DNA of 64,000 bases from Halococcus thailandensis JCM 13552 (GTDB lineage Archaea > Halobacteriota > Halobacteria > Halobacteriales > Halococcaceae). The position numbers and the translations under genes were made by a program. Location of the stretch: assembly GCF_000336715.1 (NCBI RefSeq), contig NZ_AOMF01000165.1, positions 7,125 through 71,124 of the forward strand, written 5' to 3'. Position 1 is the stretch's first letter, and every line of letters starts with the position of its first letter. Below are positions 27,363 through 36,407 of this stretch, piece after piece. Under the pieces are notes generated by a model. The model searched no databases, had not been told where the DNA came from, and saw nothing but the letters and a program-made list of their open reading frames with translations.

Positions 27363-27605
27363 CTATACGTTTCGGAGCCGGACTTCATCGTCGTCGATCG
27401 TATCGACGTCGTCGCTCCGAAGCTCGTGGCTGTCATCGTCGTCATCCCAGTTGAGCGCCGACTTGATTTTGTCCGTCAGGCTGGAGTCGTCGTCCGTTTC
27501 GACCGTTCCACTTCCGTTTTCCACGTTCGTGATCCGGCCCACTCTGTTGCCCTGGTAGTCGAACACCGATTTGCCTCGATCGTCGTCGGTGAAATCTCGT
27601 GCCAT
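27363..27605 (-). CDS. Small acidic PRC-barrel-like protein
   Basis: 80 residues from ATG 27605 ('MARDFTDDDRGKSVFDYQGN'). The first 45 residues ('GKSVFDYQGNRVGRITNVEN', then a short beta segment) resemble the beta-barrel half of PRC-barrel proteins. The second half is very acidic ('LNWDDDDDSHELRSDDVDTI') and ends 'DDDEVRLRNV', a motif common in small haloarchaeal PRC-like proteins. The role is unknown, perhaps stress- or RNA-related. An AT-rich element TGATATATTATATAGG on the minus strand near 27680 may be its promoter, which would leave a leader of about 50 bases. Confidence 0.65.
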   Translation of the reverse strand: MARDFTDDDRGKSVFDYQGNRVGRITNVENGSGTVETDDDSSLTDKIKSALNWDDDDDSHELRSDDVDTIDDDEVRLRNV

Positions 27606-28011
27606 CGCATCTACGACGTATGTCCCCACGTTTCAATTCTATTCGGCAAGCACAAGCAAGTTGGCGCCGTCCAACCTATATAATATATCATTGCTCTCCA
27701 TCGTCGAGCTATGCTCTCGGAAGAGTTAGGCTGCTAGACGATTTCCGACCGGAACACCGCCAGCAGCAGATCGGCGGTTGGCTCGTTGCTCTTCGACTTT
27801 CCGGGCGAGCATTAGTGACATCGATGAGTTCCCCCCCCCCGCGAACCGACGAAGACACGTTGGAAAAACGGGTAACGGAAATTCCTCTATGGTGCTCAAA
27901 GAAGGAGGGGGGGAAGTCGAAGACCCCTCTCGGTCGGTAAAGCGAGCCAACGAGTAGGTGATGGGGATCGACAACTGACCTTTCGGTTCTCTATCGTGTC
28001 CGGTGCGTCGA
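27606..28011. other. Intergenic region with C10 and G7 homopolymer runs
   Basis: No convincing gene. It contains the AT-rich promoter-like block CCTATATAATATATC (about 27679-27693), a run of ten C at 27831-27840 and a run of seven G near 27906. Composition is atypical of the neighbouring core genes. The homopolymers could be mutational hotspots or sequencing errors. Confidence 0.5.
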
Positions 28012-28869
28012 TCAGTTGTCGATCCGTTCCAGGATGGCCGAACAGAGCCGACTGTCCGCATCGAGAAACCCCTCGATCGCGGTGTAGTGGTTGGTCGCTG
28101 GCTGTGCCAGCCCGGTGCCGTCGAGGCCAGCCTGCTGCCACGCGGTCAGGAAATCCTCGGACTGGCGACGCAGTTCCGCGGGCTCGTCCGCGCCATAGCT
28201 GACCAGCAGCGGCGGTGCCTCCGACGGAACGTGGCGGATCGGGCTGTTGCGCCGGACCTCGTCCCAGGTCAACTGCAGTTTCGGCTGGAGCCAGGTGTAG
28301 GGAAACGGGGCGAGATCGAACAGGCCGCTGATCGTGCAGGCGCTCTCGATGATATCCGGCGATCGGTCGTATTCGCCCGCCCAGTCGGTCGTCAGCAACA
28401 TTGCGGCCAGATGGCCACCCGCCGAGTGGCCGGCGACGTGGATGGAATCACCGTCGCTGCCGAACTCGTCCGCGTGATCGGCGAGCCAGACGACCGCAGC
28501 ACGGGACTGGCGGACGATCTCGTCGATCGAGACCGACGGACAGAGTGCATAGTTCATCACGACGGTCGTCACGCCCGCCGAGACGGGACCACGGGCGACG
28601 AAGTCGAACTCGTCGCTGGTGCGGCTGTGCCAGTAGCCGCCGTGGATGAAGAGGAGGATCGGGGCGTTCTCGCAGTCGGCGGGGAAGACGTCGAGCCGTT
28701 CGGCCACTGTCGGACCAAACGAGACGTCGCGGTGATGATCGATCTCCGCACGAACCTCTCGACTCTTCTCGGTGTAGAACTCCGCGTACTCGGAGGCATC
28801 GTCGACGGCCTGGCTCACGTTGTACTGTGCATCCAGCTCCGCCTGGGTTTCGAACTCGCGATAGAGCAT
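28012..28869 (-). CDS. kynB: Alpha/beta hydrolase, probable arylformamidase (kynurenine formamidase)
   Basis: 285-residue alpha/beta hydrolase. 'LFIHGGYWHSR' is the oxyanion HGGYW motif typical of kynurenine formamidases, the nucleophile elbow is 'HVAGHSAGGHLAA' (GHSAG), and the end carries an Asp ('SYGADEPAEL') and a His ('NHYTAIEGF') for the triad. The enzyme hydrolyses N-formylkynurenine to kynurenine. It follows kynureninase on the same strand by 50 bases. The name rests on motif plus context; kynB-type cyclase-fold enzymes are a different family with the same activity. Confidence 0.8.
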   Translation of the reverse strand: MLYREFETQAELDAQYNVSQAVDDASEYAEFYTEKSREVRAEIDHHRDVSFGPTVAERLDVFPADCENAPILLFIHGGYWHSRTSDEFDFVARGPVSAGVTTVVMNYALCPSVSIDEIVRQSRAAVVWLADHADEFGSDGDSIHVAGHSAGGHLAAMLLTTDWAGEYDRSPDIIESACTISGLFDLAPFPYTWLQPKLQLTWDEVRRNSPIRHVPSEAPPLLVSYGADEPAELRRQSEDFLTAWQQAGLDGTGLAQPATNHYTAIEGFLDADSRLCSAILERIDN

Positions 28870-28919
28870 GCGTGGGATTCCGGTGGTCGGCACTTAGCCG
28901 TTGGTCACTCGCAGGGACG

Positions 28920-30188
28920 CTACGTGACGGTACCGTCGGGATCGAACCGTTCGTACGCGCCCGATTCGGCGATCTCGGCCAACGTCGCGACGAACTCCCA
29001 AACGTCGACGTAGCTCGTGTACAGCGGTGCCGGACAGACCCGGACGACGTTCGGCGGGCGGAAGTCGACCACGGCGTCGCGGGCGGCGAGTGCCGCCGCG
29101 AGTCGCTCCGCGTGGGGATGCTCGATGGCGACGTGCCCACCGCGTCGGGCGCGTTCGCGGGGTGTTCCGATGACGAACGAATCGTCGAGCTGTTCGTCGA
29201 CGAGTTCGATCAGGTACGCCGTCAGATCGAGCGATTTCTCGCGGATCGCGTCGATACCGGCCTCGTCGACGATGTCGAGAGCACCCTCCAGCGGTGCGGC
29301 GCTCAGCATCGGAACCGTGCCGATCTGCCACGCGCCCGCGGTGTTGGCCGGCGTGTACGTCGAACGCATCGCGAACTGGGTCTCCTTCTCGTGACCCCAC
29401 CAGCCGGCGAGTGCGGGCTGGGTGCCGAAGTGGCGTTCGTTCACGTAGAGCCCGGCGATGGCTCCCGGGCCGGCGTTGAGATACTTGTAGCTACACCAGA
29501 CGGCGAAGTCGACGTTCGAGAGGTCGTGGGGAACGACACCGATCGAGTGCGCGAGATCGAATCCACAGATCGTTCCTGCGTCGGCTGCGGCGGTCGCGAT
29601 GCGATCGACGTCGAGCAGCTGACCGCTGCGATAGAGCACCGATGGCAGTAAGAGGAGATCGACGTCGTTCGTCTCCAGTGCTGTGACGACGTCGTCCTCG
29701 TCGATCGTCCGTCCGTCGTCGCTCTCGACGACCACGAGCCGATTGTCGGGATCGAACCCGCGCTGGCGGAGCTGGGCACGGACGGCGTAGCCGTCGGTCG
29801 GGAAGTTCAGCTCGTCGACGAGCACCGTCGGCCGCCCGTCGATCGTGTCGAGAAACGTCCCGACGAGCGTGTGGATGTTGACCGTCGTGGCGTTTGCCGC
29901 GACGACCTCACTTTCCCCGACGCCGAGCAGCGGTGCGAGACGGTCGCCGAGATACTCCCCGTAGCGAAACCAGGGCGGATCGCCGTCGGTCCAGCCGCGG
30001 ATGCCGAGCTCTCGCCACTCGTCGATGACGCGTTCGAGCGTGCGGTGTGCGTCCGTCGAGAGCGGACCGAGCGAGTTGCCGTCGAGGTAGAGTTCGTCCG
30101 AGCGGTGAAAGCGATCGGCGAACCCGGCGAGCGGATCGGCTTCGTCGCGGGCGGTCGCACCCTCGCGACTGGCATCGAAAGCGGGCAT
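28920..30188 (-). CDS. kynU: Kynureninase
   Basis: 422-residue fold-type I PLP enzyme. 'ELYLDGNSLGPLSTDAHRTL' is the conserved kynureninase start, 'NFPTDGYAVRAQLRQRGF' and 'ICGFDLAHSIGVVPHDLSN' line the cofactor, and the PLP Lys sits in 'VWCSYKYLNAGPGAIAGLYV'. 'GWWGHEKETQFAM' and the C-terminal 'VVDFRPPNVVRVCPAPLYTS' contact the substrate. It cleaves kynurenine to anthranilate and alanine. The ATG at 30188 is chosen by the conserved start. It lies between a permease gene and the arylformamidase; together they suggest tryptophan catabolism. Tryptophan 2,3-dioxygenase is not in the window. Confidence 0.95.
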   Translation of the reverse strand: MPAFDASREGATARDEADPLAGFADRFHRSDELYLDGNSLGPLSTDAHRTLERVIDEWRELGIRGWTDGDPPWFRYGEYLGDRLAPLLGVGESEVVAANATTVNIHTLVGTFLDTIDGRPTVLVDELNFPTDGYAVRAQLRQRGFDPDNRLVVVESDDGRTIDEDDVVTALETNDVDLLLLPSVLYRSGQLLDVDRIATAAADAGTICGFDLAHSIGVVPHDLSNVDFAVWCSYKYLNAGPGAIAGLYVNERHFGTQPALAGWWGHEKETQFAMRSTYTPANTAGAWQIGTVPMLSAAPLEGALDIVDEAGIDAIREKSLDLTAYLIELVDEQLDDSFVIGTPRERARRGGHVAIEHPHAERLAAALAARDAVVDFRPPNVVRVCPAPLYTSYVDVWEFVATLAEIAESGAYERFDPDGTVT

Positions 30189-30228
30189 ACTGCACGGAGT
30201 CGGCGCGCGTACAGTATCCTTTCGCTCA

Positions 30229-31656
30229 CTACTCTTCGAGGAAAGCGAACGGCAGCCGCGCGGGGAACTCGCCGTCGATCGAGAGCCGGTAGCCCGCGTA
30301 GACCAGGAGGCCGACGACGAGCCAGATCCCCAGCAGAAGAAGGCTACTGGAGAGGAGTGCTCCGCCGACGTCACCGGCAAGTAGTTGCTGGACAGCCGGG
30401 CCGAGATCCGCCAGCGAGATCGTCTGTGAGAGGAAGACGAGCATCGAACCGGCGCTGAACAGCCCGATGACCGCGACTGTGACCGGCCCGAATTTCAGTC
30501 CACTGCGCTCGTACAGTGTCGGATTGACGTGCGGCAGGGCGACGAGCGAGAGCGCGTGGGCGATATACATGAACAGGAGCGCGGCCAGCGAGATGCTCAG
30601 CGCGTACGAGAACGTCGAGGTGAGGACGAACGCGACGGCGATCGCCCACGTGAGCGTGAGCCCGACGTCCGGCGTACCGAACCGGTCGTTGACGTGTGTG
30701 AGCGCGTCGGGCAGCAGTCGATCCCGACCGAGCGCGTAGAGGATCCGGCTCGGGGACATGTAGCCGGCGTTGGCGGTCGTCGTGTACGCGAGCAGGCTCC
30801 CGACGGCGACGATGCCGGCCGTCCCGACCGGGAAGTACGTCGCCGCGGCGTCGGTGAGCGGCGTCTCGCTCCCCGCGACCTGCTCCCACGGCAGGATGCC
30901 GAGGACGACGACACTTACGAGCAAGTAGAGCAGTCCGATGAAGAGGACGCTGCCCGCGAACACGCGCGGCAGCGTCTTCCGGGGGTTCTCGGTCTCGCCG
31001 GCGGTCTGGGCGAGCGATTCGAAGCCGATATACGAGAAGAAGAGCGCGCTCGTGCCGGCGACGAACGGACCGACGAGCCCGTCGGCATACAACTGTGTGG
31101 GAAACAGCGGCGAAAAGTTCCCCGGATCGATCTGGAACAGGCCGGGGAGGCCGAGCAGCAGGAGGACGGCGACGAGGAGACCCGTCAGGATCGCCTGTGC
31201 CCGGCCGAAGACGTCGACGCCGACGAGGTGGAGGACGAACAGGACGGTGAGAAAGGCGATCGCCCACCACTCGGCGGGGAGAAATCGGAGGGCGGGCCAG
31301 TAGCGGATCGCGTTGCCGAAACCGATCGCGAAGACCGCCTGTGCGCCGATGAAGGCCACGACTTTCAGCCAGATGAAGACGTAGCCCGCGAGCGTCGAGT
31401 TCCACGTCCGCGAGATGTGCATGTAGGCACCGCCGGGATGGTCGCCGAGCGGGCCGCTCATGAAGACCGCGTAGACGAGCGCGGTCGAGAACACGACCGG
31501 CAGTCCGGCGAGGAAGCCGAGCGGGACGGCCGGCCCCATGAGCTCCGCCGCCGTGCCCGTGACGACGAAGATCCCCGCACCGACCATCGTCCCGACGATG
31601 ACCGCGACGCTGTGTATCCACGAGAGGTTCCGACTGAGACGTCCTGCTGTACCCAT
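30229..31656 (-). CDS. APC superfamily amino acid permease
   Basis: 475 residues with about 12 predicted helices. Helix 1 has 'VGTMVGAGIFVVTGTAAELM', the APC unwound-helix motif, and helix 6 'FFSYIGFESLAQTAGETENP', both typical of amino-acid/polyamine permeases. 'MSPSRILYALGRDRLLPDAL' is the cytosolic loop after helix 8. It uses ATG 31656. It lies 40 bases upstream of kynureninase on the same strand, so a tryptophan or kynurenine substrate is plausible but unproven. Confidence 0.9.
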   Translation of the reverse strand: MGTAGRLSRNLSWIHSVAVIVGTMVGAGIFVVTGTAAELMGPAVPLGFLAGLPVVFSTALVYAVFMSGPLGDHPGGAYMHISRTWNSTLAGYVFIWLKVVAFIGAQAVFAIGFGNAIRYWPALRFLPAEWWAIAFLTVLFVLHLVGVDVFGRAQAILTGLLVAVLLLLGLPGLFQIDPGNFSPLFPTQLYADGLVGPFVAGTSALFFSYIGFESLAQTAGETENPRKTLPRVFAGSVLFIGLLYLLVSVVVLGILPWEQVAGSETPLTDAAATYFPVGTAGIVAVGSLLAYTTTANAGYMSPSRILYALGRDRLLPDALTHVNDRFGTPDVGLTLTWAIAVAFVLTSTFSYALSISLAALLFMYIAHALSLVALPHVNPTLYERSGLKFGPVTVAVIGLFSAGSMLVFLSQTISLADLGPAVQQLLAGDVGGALLSSSLLLLGIWLVVGLLVYAGYRLSIDGEFPARLPFAFLEE

Positions 31657-31790
31657 CGATGCAGGAGCAACGAAACGGTCACCGATCACCTTTGCCTTCC
31701 GCCCCGAATGCAGTCGCCGACTCGATCAGAGATATCGAAACCATCGCCGTCCTGGATCGGTTTCTCGTCCATCAGCCGACGGAGCGAGCG

Positions 31791-34382
31791 TCACTCGTCG
31801 GGCCGGATGCGCGAGAGCCGCATCGCGTTACCAGTCACACCGACGGTCATGCCGGCGTCGCCGGCGAGCACGGCCAGCCAGATCGGGACGTAGCCGAACG
31901 GGACCGCGACGGCGAGCCCGGCCTTGAAGAGGAGGCTGCCGACGATGTTCTGGCGGATGACGCCGTTGGCGTCGTTCGCGAGCTCGTAGAGGTAGGGCAG
32001 TTTCGCGAGATCGTCGCCCATCAGCGCGATGTCGGCGGTTTCGAGCGCCGTATCGGTACCCGCAGCACCCATCGCGACCCCGACGGTCGCGGTCGCGAGC
32101 GCCGGTGCGTCGTTGATCCCGTCGCCGACCATCGCGACGCCATCGTAGTCGTCGACCAGCTCGTCGATCGCTTCGACCTTCTGGTCGGGCAGCAGCTCCG
32201 CGCGGTGCTCGTCGACGCCGACTTCCTCGGCGATCGCACCCGCGGTACGATCGTTGTCACCCGTGAGCATCACCGTGTGCTCGACACCGAGTTCCTGGAG
32301 ATGGGCGACCGTCCGTTTGGCCTCGTCGCGCACCTCGTCGGCGACCGCGACGACGCCCTCGATCTCGTCTTCAGTTCCCACGAGCACGACGGTCTTGCCT
32401 TCGGATTGGAGTTCGGGCACCGTCTCTTCCAGCAAGTCCAAGCAATCGTTGCGCTCGCAGAGCTGGCGGGTCGTCTCCGTGACGACGCCACCGTCGGTCG
32501 TCGCGTGGACGTGCGAGAGATCGAAGCCGAGATCGTCGAACAGGCCAGGTTTGCCGGCGAAGTGTGGCGTGCCGTCGAGTTCCGCCCGCACGCCCTTCCC
32601 GGTGATCGATTCGAAATCGTCGATCTCGCGCTCGGCGACGCCCGCACTGCCGGCTTCGGCGACGATCGCCTCGCCGATCGGGTGCTCGCTGCGCTTTTCG
32701 AGCCCGCGTGCACACCGGAGGACCTTCTCTTTGGTGTTGCCGTTGAGCGGAACGACGTCGGTCACGGTGAGTTCGCCCTTCGTGAGCGTCCCAGTTTTAT
32801 CGAACGCCACCACGTCGACCGCGCCCATCGCTTCGAGGTGGTTGCCACCCTTGATGAGCACGCCGTTGTCCGCGGCGCTCGTGATGCCCGACACCACCGA
32901 GACGGGCGTCGAGATGACGAACGCGCACGGGCACGCGAGCACCAGCAGGGTGAGACCGTGGACGACGGCCGTCGACCACGTCGTTCCGAGGACGAACGGA
33001 CTGCCGAGCGTGACGAGGACGGCGAAGGCGACGACGACGGGCGTGTACCACGCGGAGAACCGCTCGACGAACTGCTCGCGCTCGGTCTTGTTGGACTGGG
33101 CGTCCTCGACCATCTCCACGATGCGCGAGAGGGTGTTGTCCGCGGCCCCGGAGGTGACCTGCACTTCGAGATAGCCCTCCTCGTTGATCGTCCCCGCGTA
33201 CACCTCGTCGCCGGTGGTCTTATCGACCGGGACGCTCTCGCCGGTGATCGGGGCCTGGTTGACCGCGCTCTCGCCCTCGACGACGTCGCCGTCCATCGGG
33301 ATCTTCTCGCCCGGGCGCACCACTACGACCGCGCCGACCGATACCTCGTCGACCGGGATCGTCTCCTCATCGCCATCGCGCTTGACGGTCGCCTCGTCCG
33401 GCGAGAGATCCATCAACTCCTGGAGCGAGTTGCGGGCCTGATCCATCGAGGAGCGTTCGAGCAGCTCGGCAATGCTGAACAGGAAGGCGAGCGTCGCGGC
33501 CTCGAAGTAGAGCGCCTCGCCGAACACGAGGCTCGCGACCAGCGCACCGAGAATGGCGATCGACATCAGGAAGTCGATATCGAGGTTCAGATTTCGTGCC
33601 GAGTAGTAGCCGTTGCGGAGGATCTCCTGGCCGCCGAACGCGACCCCGACGAGGAAGAGGAGATCGGCGACGAACAGCTCGCTCCCGAGAACCGTCCCGA
33701 CGACGGCGTTCTGCGCCCCCAGGACGAATTCGAAGAGGAGTCCGAGTCCGAGGAAGCCGCCGCTGATCCAGGTCTTGATCGCGCGCGGACCCGTCCAGAT
33801 ACTGCCGTTCGAGTCGATCCCATCGGTGCTCGATCCCTCGCTCGCGGCGTCGGTGACTGTGTAGCCGGCGCTCCCGATGGCTCCGACGAGCTCGCTCTCC
33901 TCGGTGGTCGTCGCGTCGTAAGTGACGGTCACCGTGCCGGTCGTCGGCTGAGCCTCGTGTGAGGTGACGCCATCCAGTTCGTCGAGCGCGTTCTCGACCT
34001 TGCCCGCACAGGAAGGGCAATCCATGTCCGGCACGGAGAGCTTCGTGGTCGTCGTGCCCGGCTCCTCGACGGTGTAGCCGGCCTTCTCGACCCGACCGGT
34101 GATCGCCTCGCGGCTCGTCGAATCGTCGAAGGTGACGGTAAGCATGCCGGTCGTCACTTGCGGGTCGACGTCCTCGATCCCGTCGAGTTTCCGGACGCTG
34201 CGCTCGACCTTCCCCGCACAAGAGGGGCAGTCCATATCGGGAACCGAGAGCTGGACGACGTTTCCCTCGTCTATCGAAGCCGAATTCGACGGCTCGTCCT
34301 GGGTTCCGGCTTCGCGGTCGGGATCGTCGTGCGTGTCGGATGGCGGGTCGATCCCGTCCTCCGACCGGTCGGATGCATCCAT
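31791..34382 (-). CDS. Heavy-metal P1B-type ATPase (Zn/Cd/Pb type) with two HMA domains
   Basis: 863 residues. Two N-terminal heavy-metal domains have 'DMDCPSCAGKVE' at about residues 49-60 and 119-130, behind an acidic leader. Eight predicted helices follow. Core motifs are 'TGESVPVDK' (actuator), 'CPCAFVISTPVSVVSGITSA' (metal-site CPC, about residue 483), 'DKTGTLTKGELTV' (phosphorylated Asp, about 529), 'SEHPIGEAI' (HP motif) and 'MVGDGINDAPALATATVGVA'. The post-CPC sequence and the C-terminal 'LPYLYELANDANGVIRQNIV' match ZntA/CadA better than CopA. It exports Zn2+/Cd2+/Pb2+. A TATA box TTAATAAAAA (34412-34403) makes it leaderless, with a DtxR-like palindrome just upstream. Confidence 0.94.
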   Translation of the reverse strand: MDASDRSEDGIDPPSDTHDDPDREAGTQDEPSNSASIDEGNVVQLSVPDMDCPSCAGKVERSVRKLDGIEDVDPQVTTGMLTVTFDDSTSREAITGRVEKAGYTVEEPGTTTTKLSVPDMDCPSCAGKVENALDELDGVTSHEAQPTTGTVTVTYDATTTEESELVGAIGSAGYTVTDAASEGSSTDGIDSNGSIWTGPRAIKTWISGGFLGLGLLFEFVLGAQNAVVGTVLGSELFVADLLFLVGVAFGGQEILRNGYYSARNLNLDIDFLMSIAILGALVASLVFGEALYFEAATLAFLFSIAELLERSSMDQARNSLQELMDLSPDEATVKRDGDEETIPVDEVSVGAVVVVRPGEKIPMDGDVVEGESAVNQAPITGESVPVDKTTGDEVYAGTINEEGYLEVQVTSGAADNTLSRIVEMVEDAQSNKTEREQFVERFSAWYTPVVVAFAVLVTLGSPFVLGTTWSTAVVHGLTLLVLACPCAFVISTPVSVVSGITSAADNGVLIKGGNHLEAMGAVDVVAFDKTGTLTKGELTVTDVVPLNGNTKEKVLRCARGLEKRSEHPIGEAIVAEAGSAGVAEREIDDFESITGKGVRAELDGTPHFAGKPGLFDDLGFDLSHVHATTDGGVVTETTRQLCERNDCLDLLEETVPELQSEGKTVVLVGTEDEIEGVVAVADEVRDEAKRTVAHLQELGVEHTVMLTGDNDRTAGAIAEEVGVDEHRAELLPDQKVEAIDELVDDYDGVAMVGDGINDAPALATATVGVAMGAAGTDTALETADIALMGDDLAKLPYLYELANDANGVIRQNIVGSLLFKAGLAVAVPFGYVPIWLAVLAGDAGMTVGVTGNAMRLSRIRPDE

Positions 34383-34425
34383 TACCGACGCTACGGGACG
34401 CCTTTTTATTAATCTAACTGCTAAA

Positions 34426-34439
34426 ATAGCGGCCGCTAA
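34426..34439. promoter_or_regulatory. Candidate DtxR-family operator upstream of the P1B ATPase
   Basis: ATAGCGGCCGCTAA; inner 12 bases TAGCGGCCGCTA are a perfect palindrome. It fits TTAG-N6-CTAA with one mismatch and lies 13 bases upstream of the TATA box (34412-34403) of the P-type ATPase. It is the weakest of the four similar boxes in this island. Confidence 0.45.
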
Positions 34440-34485
34440 TAATAGTGATTATGAACGAAAGCGGAGCGGAGTAACAACCCGCCAT

Positions 34486-34929
34486 TTAGTTCGATGCTTC
34501 GGCGTTGACTGCCATGACCGGGACGTCGGTTTCGCGGATGACTCGTTCGGTAACACTGCCGAGGAGCCGATGCTGGAGCCCGGTACGGCCGTGCGTTCCC
34601 ATCACGACGAGATCGATCCCGTTCTCGGCGGCGTACTCGGGGATCCGTCGATCGGGCGCTCCTTCGAGGATCTCCGTGACGAGTTCGACACCGGCATCCC
34701 CTGTCACGGCGTTGACCTCCGCGAGGACTCGTGTCGCGGTCTCGCGGCCGACCTCCCAGAGCGCGTCGTGGACCTCGACCTTCGAGACCGTCATCCAGCT
34801 CTTGTCGGTATCGACGACGAACAGCGCGTGGAGCGTCGCGTCGTACCGATCGGCGAGATCGAGCGCGTGCCGGACCGCGGCGGCTGCGGGCTCGCTGCCA
34901 TCGGTTGGGACGAGGATGCGGTCGTACAT
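34486..34929 (-). CDS. Universal stress protein (UspA family)
   Basis: 147-residue intact UspA. It begins 'MYDRILVPTDGSEPAAAAVR' and carries 'DLVVMGTHGRTGLQHRLLGS' and 'VTERVIRETDVPVMAVNA', the ATP-binding G-2x-G-9x-G(S/T) pattern. It is the only gene between the metal exporter (51 bases upstream on the same strand) and the P-ATPase promoter, so it may be cotranscribed with the exporter and serve the metal-stress island. Confidence 0.93.
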   Translation of the reverse strand: MYDRILVPTDGSEPAAAAVRHALDLADRYDATLHALFVVDTDKSWMTVSKVEVHDALWEVGRETATRVLAEVNAVTGDAGVELVTEILEGAPDRRIPEYAAENGIDLVVMGTHGRTGLQHRLLGSVTERVIRETDVPVMAVNAEASN

Positions 34930-34980
34930 GTCAGTTTTGGCCTCCGATCCGTCCGATCGATCGTCGGCCGTCGACGCCCG

Positions 34981-36288
34981 TCATCCGAGCACCCCGAAGC
35001 CGAACTGTGCGTACGGCCAGAAGTAGTAGACGAGAATCCCAACGAGAACGCCGGGGATCGTCGTGTAGATCGTGGCGATGATCGCGGCCTTCAGATCGAT
35101 CGCCATCAGCGGGAACAGTGCGTCGCCGTCCTGACTGATGGCGTTCGCCACGAGCGCCGAGAACGGGATCGCCTCTTCGAGGGCGTACAGCTGCGCAAAG
35201 ACGATGTGTGCCGCACAGCCAGGAATCAGCCCGAGCACCGCGCCCGCGATCGGCGCGAGAACACCTGCGGCCGCCGCGAGCGACTGGATCTCGACGCCGG
35301 TGAGCAGGAGGCCGTACTCGTAGAGCAGGTAGCCCGCGATGACCCAGACCGTGACCATCGCTGTCTCCATGGCGGCGTGCTGGAAAGTGTTGTAGAGACT
35401 TTCGAACGAATCGCGAACGCGGCCGGTCTCGCCCTCGCCGATGTAGTGGCGGCCGACGAAGTAGAGGTAGAACGACAGCGTGGTGCCGACGAGTCCAGTG
35501 ATCGTGAACAGGCCGTCGTAGGTGGCCGCGACCTCCCAGACGGGCTCCTGCGCACCCTTCGCGAGATACAGCACACCGGCGACGAGCGCGCCCGCGAGAA
35601 CGACCCACCAGAGAACGTGGATCGCGTGACTGACGCGTTCGAGCAGCCGAGACTGGGGCAAGTAGCTCGGGAGATCGCCGCCGTGATCGTGGTCGTGGCT
35701 GTCCGGCTCGTCGTAGTCGGCGATGCTCGGGCCGCCGTCGGCGACGCTCGTCGTCGCGAACCCGCCGTCGGTCATTGGACGGCCGATGCGTTCGACCGCG
35801 GTGTCGACGTAGCCGACGCCGAGCCCGAAGATATCGATCGCGTAGCCGAACAGCACCGCCGCGACGAACGCCATCCCGTAGGCGTACAGCGCCGCCTCGG
35901 GCGCGAGCGCAAGGATGATGAACGCCGAGTCGCCGGCGGTCGCCGCGAGCGCCGCGACGACGGTCCCGAAACTGACCGTTCCGCGGATGTAGAGCGGCAT
36001 GGCGATGATCGCACCGCCACAGCCCGGCGTGAGCCCGAGCAGCGCGCCAGTGAGCGGCTGGGCGTGCTCGTTTTCTTGAAGCCACGTGGTGAGGCGGCCA
36101 TCGAAGCGATACTGGACGAGACTGAACAGCAGGATCGTCGCACCGACGAAGCCCGAGACCTGCACGAAGCCTTCGCGCCACGAGCCGACGAGGATCTCGA
36201 AGACCTCCGGCAGGCCGAGTTGAAGCGGGAGCATCAGCCAGGAGACCCCTCGGATCGGGTACGACGGTCGAGTCGGGAGGCGATACAC
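34981..36288 (-). CDS. Putative 10-TM heavy-metal exporter (ArsP_2/putative manganese transporter family)
   Basis: 435 residues from GTG 36288 (ATG 36236 is an alternative). Ten predicted helices fall in two halves, each with a Gly-Pro-Gly-Cys-like signature: 'ALLGLTPGCGGAIIAMPLYI' and 'AVLGLIPGCAAHIVFAQLYA'. The central hydrophilic loop holds a metal-binding-like DSHDHDHGGD (about residue 197). The family is annotated as a putative metal (As/Mn) exporter. Island context with a DtxR regulator and a P-ATPase supports metal export. A TATTAGTAGTCGCTAATA box (36368-36385) lies 19 bases upstream of a TTTATTT TATA element (36348-36342). Confidence 0.82.
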   Translation of the reverse strand: MYRLPTRPSYPIRGVSWLMLPLQLGLPEVFEILVGSWREGFVQVSGFVGATILLFSLVQYRFDGRLTTWLQENEHAQPLTGALLGLTPGCGGAIIAMPLYIRGTVSFGTVVAALAATAGDSAFIILALAPEAALYAYGMAFVAAVLFGYAIDIFGLGVGYVDTAVERIGRPMTDGGFATTSVADGGPSIADYDEPDSHDHDHGGDLPSYLPQSRLLERVSHAIHVLWWVVLAGALVAGVLYLAKGAQEPVWEVAATYDGLFTITGLVGTTLSFYLYFVGRHYIGEGETGRVRDSFESLYNTFQHAAMETAMVTVWVIAGYLLYEYGLLLTGVEIQSLAAAAGVLAPIAGAVLGLIPGCAAHIVFAQLYALEEAIPFSALVANAISQDGDALFPLMAIDLKAAIIATIYTTIPGVLVGILVYYFWPYAQFGFGVLG

Positions 36289-36367
36289 TCGCTCGAACGA
36301 GGGTTGTCGTTCATTCTCAGACGACTGTGAATTGGCGAAGGAAATAAAGATTTGTATCGAAATCTTG

Positions 36368-36385
36368 TATTAGTAGTCGCTAATA
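36368..36385. promoter_or_regulatory. Candidate DtxR-family operator upstream of the 10-TM exporter
   Basis: TATTAGTAGTCGCTAATA is an 18-base interrupted palindrome (TATTAG-N6-CTAATA). It lies upstream of the minus-strand TATA box TTTATTT at 36348-36342 and matches the boxes at 36575 and 37911. Confidence 0.65.
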
Positions 36386-36407
36386 GTGGTAGCGTGCCCC
36401 AAAACCC

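Noticed and set aside
31659-33962. Very long frame antisense to the P1B ATPase
   Set aside because: A typical long open shadow opposite an acidic GC-rich gene; strongly basic/acidic low-complexity product and no motifs.
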